The notes below the pieces were generated by a model. The model did no database searches, was not told the origin of the DNA, and worked only from the letters and a program-made list of their open reading frames with translations. Of a stretch of 23,181 bases of DNA, positions 20,643 through 23,181 are shown piece after piece. How positions within the stretch are numbered: position 1 is the stretch's first letter; each line of letters starts with the position of its first letter. This DNA is from Deinococcus metalli (GTDB lineage Bacteria; Deinococcota; Deinococci; Deinococcales; Deinococcaceae), in the NCBI RefSeq assembly GCF_014201805.1, contig NZ_JACHFK010000024.1, forward strand, positions 1-23,181. The letters run 5' to 3'. A program made the translations under genes and the position numbers.

Positions 20643-21086
20643 TCAATGCACCTTGAAGGTCACGGTGGTCTTCGTCCCGGTCGTGACTGAGCTCAGGTCA
20701 AGCGTGTGCTTCCCCATCAGGTAGCGTTCGCCGTACTGGCCGGCCCCCATCATGCCCATCGCCATACTCATGTCCTCCTTCCAACCCTCGGCGCGGATGG
20801 CCTTGTCGTAGTACGCGAACAAACCCTTGGCGTCGCGACTGGCGAAGGTGAGGGTGGCCAGGTGCCCGCTCATCGTGTAGGTGTACTTGCCCATGCCGGG
20901 CGCGGCCGTGATCATCAGGTCGCCGCCCTTGTCCATCATCATGTTCATGCCCGCTGTGGTCGTGAAGTGCAGCATGGGCACGCCGGACATGGACATCGAC
21001 TCCGTGTGGGACATGCTCTGGCCTCGGGCGGTGCTGACGGTCAGGGCGGCGGTCAGGGTGAGGTAAACCAGGGTTGTGCGGTTCAT
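20643..21086 (-). CDS. Exported methionine-rich protein
   Basis: A 147-residue protein with a signal peptide (VYLTLTAALTVSTARG, cleavage near residue 22). The mature part is unusually rich in Met, with clusters SMSMSGVPM, GMNMMMD and DMSMAMGMMGAG, plus one His (SHTES) near its N-terminus. Methionine clusters of this kind bind Cu(I) or Ag(I) in periplasmic proteins such as PcoC or CusF, or protect against oxidation; here that role is inference. The rest (LATLTFASRDAKGLFAYYDK) resembles small exported proteins of unknown function. ATG 21086 has AAGGAG 7 nt upstream; a longer frame is not coding. A perfect 8-bp hairpin lies in its leader. Confidence 0.7.
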   Translation of the reverse strand: MNRTTLVYLTLTAALTVSTARGQSMSHTESMSMSGVPMLHFTTTAGMNMMMDKGGDLMITAAPGMGKYTYTMSGHLATLTFASRDAKGLFAYYDKAIRAEGWKEDMSMAMGMMGAGQYGERYLMGKHTLDLSSVTTGTKTTVTFKVH

Positions 21087-21115
21087 GGGCAGCTCCTTGG
21101 GCAGGCGTGAGGGCG

Positions 21116-21134
21116 CCACCCGGATACCGGGTGG
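21116..21134 (-). promoter_or_regulatory. Perfect hairpin in the leader of the Met-rich gene
   Basis: CCACCCGG-ATA-CCGGGTGG, an 8-bp perfect stem with a 3-nt loop, ending 29 nt before the ATG. It could be an operator, a leader structure or a second terminator for the upstream gene. Confidence 0.4.
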
Positions 21135-21228
21135 ATCACTCACCTGTCATTCGGGGTAAGGAATGGAACGCCGCCCGGTTCAACAGCGGATTTCACAGCA
21201 GGATGTGGTCATGGGGAAGGGAAGAATT

Positions 21229-21260
21229 CGCTCCACCCAGGGAACTCCTTGGGTGGAGCG
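21229..21260 (-). terminator. Terminator hairpin of the ferritin-like gene
   Basis: CGCTCCACCCA (21229-21239) pairs perfectly with TGGGTGGAGCG (21250-21260), with extra pairs toward the loop. It lies 54 bp after the ferritin-like gene's stop and is followed on the minus strand by AATTCTTCCC, a partly T-rich tail. Confidence 0.75.
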
Positions 21261-21313
21261 GTCAAGGGCCGACCGGGCGAACCCGGCACGACCCCTGGAT
21301 GCCGCGCTGTTCC

Positions 21314-22234
21314 TTACAGCGCGAGGATCTTGCTGAAGTCTCCGCTCAGGCCATCCGGGAAGAACCCGCCCTTGGTGGCGTTCACGCCCAGGAAGACGAT
21401 GTTCCCCACTTGCCGCGGCGTGCGGCTGTACGCGATGGCGTTCGAGTCGGCCAGCACGATATTCGACGCGCCACCCTCGACGATCCCCTGATCCATGTCG
21501 GACGCGCCGTCCACACTGTCACGCAGGTTGCTGATGGCCTGCACCACATCGCTGACCTTCAGCGCGGGCGTGACCTGCGTATTGCGCTGCTGGTACAGCA
21601 GCGTGCGGATCATGCCCGCGTGGTAGGCCTCAACGGCCAGGATCCCCGCGGCATTCTCCAGGTTGCCTCCAGCACTCATGTCCGTCAGCAGGCGCGCCGC
21701 ACCCTTGTAGGCGCTGACGCCCACATCCTCGAAGATGAACGCGCCGTGCAGGAAGAAGAGGTCATTGGCAAACGGATTAAAGCCTGTGATGGCCCCCTTG
21801 GACGCGGCGTTCCCCGCGGCCGCGAAGGCAGGGCCCAGATCCAGCGTGGGCTGCGTGACGGCGGCGGCGCCGAGCACCTTGCGGATCACGCGCACATGCG
21901 CCATTTCGTCATTGGCAACCTCGCTGGCATAGGAACGCACGTCCGCAGAGCTGAACTTGACGCCATCCCCGTTCATGCCCGTGAAGCCGGCCGGCAGGAT
22001 GACCTTACTGCTGTCACCGCCCACGGCGTCGAGTTCCTGCAGGCGCCCGACGGCGGCCAGGTAGAACGCGGCCTCGAGGTATTCAAGGTTGAGCGCGAAG
22101 TTGAAGATGGTGGCGTCCAGGTTGGGCTGGGCCTGCCCCATTCCCATGGCGGGCGCACAGCCAGCCAGCACGGTGGTGGCGCTGACGGCACCTGCGGTTC
22201 CGAGGAACGTCCTGCGATTGATGTTGCTGCTCAT
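21314..22234 (-). CDS. Tat-exported ferritin-like lipoprotein (desiccation-related type)
   Basis: A 306-residue protein of the Ferritin_2 type, related to the plant PCC13-62 desiccation-associated protein and common in Deinococcus. The signal has a twin-arginine motif NRRTFLG and a lipobox VLAGC (Cys near residue 26), so it is probably a membrane-anchored lipoprotein. Ferritin-like helices carry candidate metal ligands: NLEYLEAAFYL, ANDEMAHVRVIRK and ILAVEAYHAGMIR (EYLE, E..H and E..H patterns). Its biochemical role is unknown; iron or oxidant protection is inferred. ATG 22234 follows AGGAG with 8-nt spacing; a longer frame upstream is not coding. Confidence 0.87.
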   Translation of the reverse strand: MSSNINRRTFLGTAGAVSATTVLAGCAPAMGMGQAQPNLDATIFNFALNLEYLEAAFYLAAVGRLQELDAVGGDSSKVILPAGFTGMNGDGVKFSSADVRSYASEVANDEMAHVRVIRKVLGAAAVTQPTLDLGPAFAAAGNAASKGAITGFNPFANDLFFLHGAFIFEDVGVSAYKGAARLLTDMSAGGNLENAAGILAVEAYHAGMIRTLLYQQRNTQVTPALKVSDVVQAISNLRDSVDGASDMDQGIVEGGASNIVLADSNAIAYSRTPRQVGNIVFLGVNATKGGFFPDGLSGDFSKILAL

Positions 22235-22277
22235 GGTGGGGCTCCTGTGTGGGCACGTGGGAACAAACGGATGGCCC

Positions 22278-22291
22278 ATCGAGAACTCGAT
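22278..22291. promoter_or_regulatory. 14-bp perfect palindrome upstream of the ferritin-like gene
   Basis: ATCGAG-AA-CTCGAT lies 44 bp upstream of the ATG, near where the promoter should be. It does not match the Deinococcus radiation/desiccation motif (TTATG...CATAA type). A candidate operator only. Confidence 0.35.
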
Positions 22292-22373
22292 TTCCGGTTG
22301 CCTGCAACATAAGCGGGCCCAGGGTGGGCCGCGCCCAGGGATGCCTCATGGAAGAGGGGTGGTGTCCCGCGGC

Positions 22374-22994
22374 TCAGCGCGGATCGGGCGACCGGCCGTA
22401 CCGGCGGCGGTACCGCGTGTTCAGGGCCTGGATCTCCTCGGCCCGGACGGCCGCCGCCGGGTCATGGATGATCCGGCCGCCGCGTGTGGTGGCCCCGACG
22501 ACCAGGGCGGCGGCGACCAGCACGAGGTTCTTGATGATGTACTGCCCTTCGAGCGTCGGTACCAGCGGAATGGCCTTGAAGGTCTCGTGCGGGAAGAACA
22601 CCAGTGGCAGGAAGGTGCCGGCCATCTGCGCGAAGAGCAGCAGGAGCGTGACGCGCAGGAAGCGCCCGGTCAGCAGACCCAGGCCGATCGCGACCTCCCA
22701 GGTGGCCAGCACCGGGAGGCTCACGCTGGACGGCACGTGCCCGAAGGTGAGTCGGGAGATGGTGTTGGTGGCGAGTTCCTGTGCGACGCTCACGCCGGGG
22801 AAGAACTTCTGCGCGCCGAACCACACGAACACGAGGCCCAGCGCGAGGCGCAGCAGCAGAATGCCGTGCCGCGCCCACCAGCTGACCATCCGGAATTCCA
22901 GGGCGTCCACCCGCGAGGCGAGGGAAACAGGCTTCTGGGTGAAGGGGACGGTCAGGACGGGCTCGGGAGACTTGGAATGCGGGGTGGTGTGCAT
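22374..22994 (-). CDS. DoxX-like membrane protein
   Basis: A 206-residue protein with four predicted membrane helices, of the DoxX or DUF417-like group. Landmarks are LLRLALGLVFVWFGAQKFFP near residue 48, LATWEVAIGLGLLTGRFLR near 100, LLLLFAQMAGTFLPLVFF and IIKNLVLVAAALVVGA. The cytoplasmic tails are polar and the C-terminus is basic (RYRRRYGRSP). DoxX relatives are linked to oxidative stress or respiratory functions, but the role of this one is unknown. GGAG lies 7 nt before the ATG. It is 139 bp upstream of the ferritin-like gene in the same direction, perhaps in one transcript. Confidence 0.82.
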   Translation of the reverse strand: MHTTPHSKSPEPVLTVPFTQKPVSLASRVDALEFRMVSWWARHGILLLRLALGLVFVWFGAQKFFPGVSVAQELATNTISRLTFGHVPSSVSLPVLATWEVAIGLGLLTGRFLRVTLLLLFAQMAGTFLPLVFFPHETFKAIPLVPTLEGQYIIKNLVLVAAALVVGATTRGGRIIHDPAAAVRAEEIQALNTRYRRRYGRSPDPR

Positions 22995-23127
22995 GGGCAG
23001 CTCCGGCCAGCGCGCGGCGCTGGGTACTGGGCTATATGCGGCCCACGCTTGATTGGATGCCGCTCCTGGAGAGGGACTGCCTTCTGCTTAGAGCCTGAGG
23101 ACAAAAAGCGGGATGCCACAATGAGAC

Positions 23128-23181
23128 ATGGCACCGCGGAAGACTACTGCACCTGTCTCTCAGGCCACCCGTCTGCCCATT
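23128..23181 (+). CDS. Possible start of a gene cut by the window edge
   Basis: An ATG at 23128 opens a frame that runs to the edge (MAPRKTTAPVSQATRLPI), a composition typical of the disordered start of many proteins. CACAAT, 5 nt upstream, could be a -10 for a leaderless transcript. Another ATG at 23121 opens a different frame. Too short to name. Confidence 0.35.
   Translation, partial: MAPRKTTAPVSQATRLPI

Noticed and set aside
22234..22330. Radiation/desiccation response motif upstream of the ferritin-like gene
   Set aside because: Only a half-site (TTATGTT on the minus strand) is present, with no CATAA partner at the right spacing.
22952..23134. 60-codon minus-strand ORF at the right end
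   Set aside because: Overlaps the DoxX-like gene's start in another frame and lacks coding character or Shine-Dalgarno.
1..23181. CRISPR array, rRNA or replication origin
   Set aside because: No regularly spaced direct repeats, rRNA-like sequence or iteron clusters were seen in the window.

Overview
The window is very GC-rich, with strong third-position GC and tightly packed genes whose starts and stops overlap (ATGA, GTGA, TGATG). The protein families present (DUF4142 and other ferritin-like proteins, a YnjB-type ABC system, MmyB-like XRE regulator, IS6 transposase) and several -10 boxes sitting 5-7 nt before an ATG suggest a Deinococcus-like bacterium. That assignment is inference from style and families; no marker gene is present. 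An IS element, several broken genes and metal/oxidant functions point to an accessory region of a chromosome or large plasmid.

Layout. 1-2400: a Tat-exported DUF4142 protein, a stretch of decayed coding sequence, and an alpha/beta hydrolase. 2439-3242: a complete IS6-type insertion sequence with 17-bp perfect inverted repeats, no target duplication and a hairpin over the transposase stop. 3300-5363: small hypothetical genes, including a secreted HNH nuclease cut by an in-frame TAA from its likely C-terminal half, a frameshifted gene, and a zinc-ribbon-like protein lacking its first cysteine. 5478-7029: a leader ORF, a CPVC peroxiredoxin-like protein and a PlsC-type acyltransferase. 7046-11001: a compact ABC importer operon (binding protein, two permeases, ATPase) with a 26-codon ORF bridging the permeases.

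11002-14737 (minus): a translationally coupled operon reading, in order, a 15-aa leader ORF, a small membrane protein, a mercuric-reductase-like flavoprotein disulfide reductase, an ArsO/CzcO-like flavin monooxygenase and a TPR protein. 14927-16524 (plus): a frameshifted exported protein, a metal-sensing MerR regulator, a CopZ N-domain-like Fe-S/zinc protein under a textbook MerR promoter (20-bp spacer with dyad, leaderless), and a 58-aa MerE-like membrane protein. Together these two divergent arms look like an unusual thiophilic-metal (mercury/copper type) handling locus: sensor, small transporter, cysteine-rich metal/redox protein and a flavoprotein reductase. A Crp/Fnr regulator and a WCAPC thioredoxin follow.

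18000-20500: a twice-frameshifted pseudogene, an SRPBCC protein and an XRE/MmyB regulator (both apparently leaderless), and a type II haloacid dehalogenase-like protein. 20643-22994 (minus): an exported Met-rich small protein, a Tat lipoprotein with a ferritin-like domain related to desiccation-associated proteins, and a DoxX-like membrane protein. The start of another plus-strand gene may lie at the right edge.
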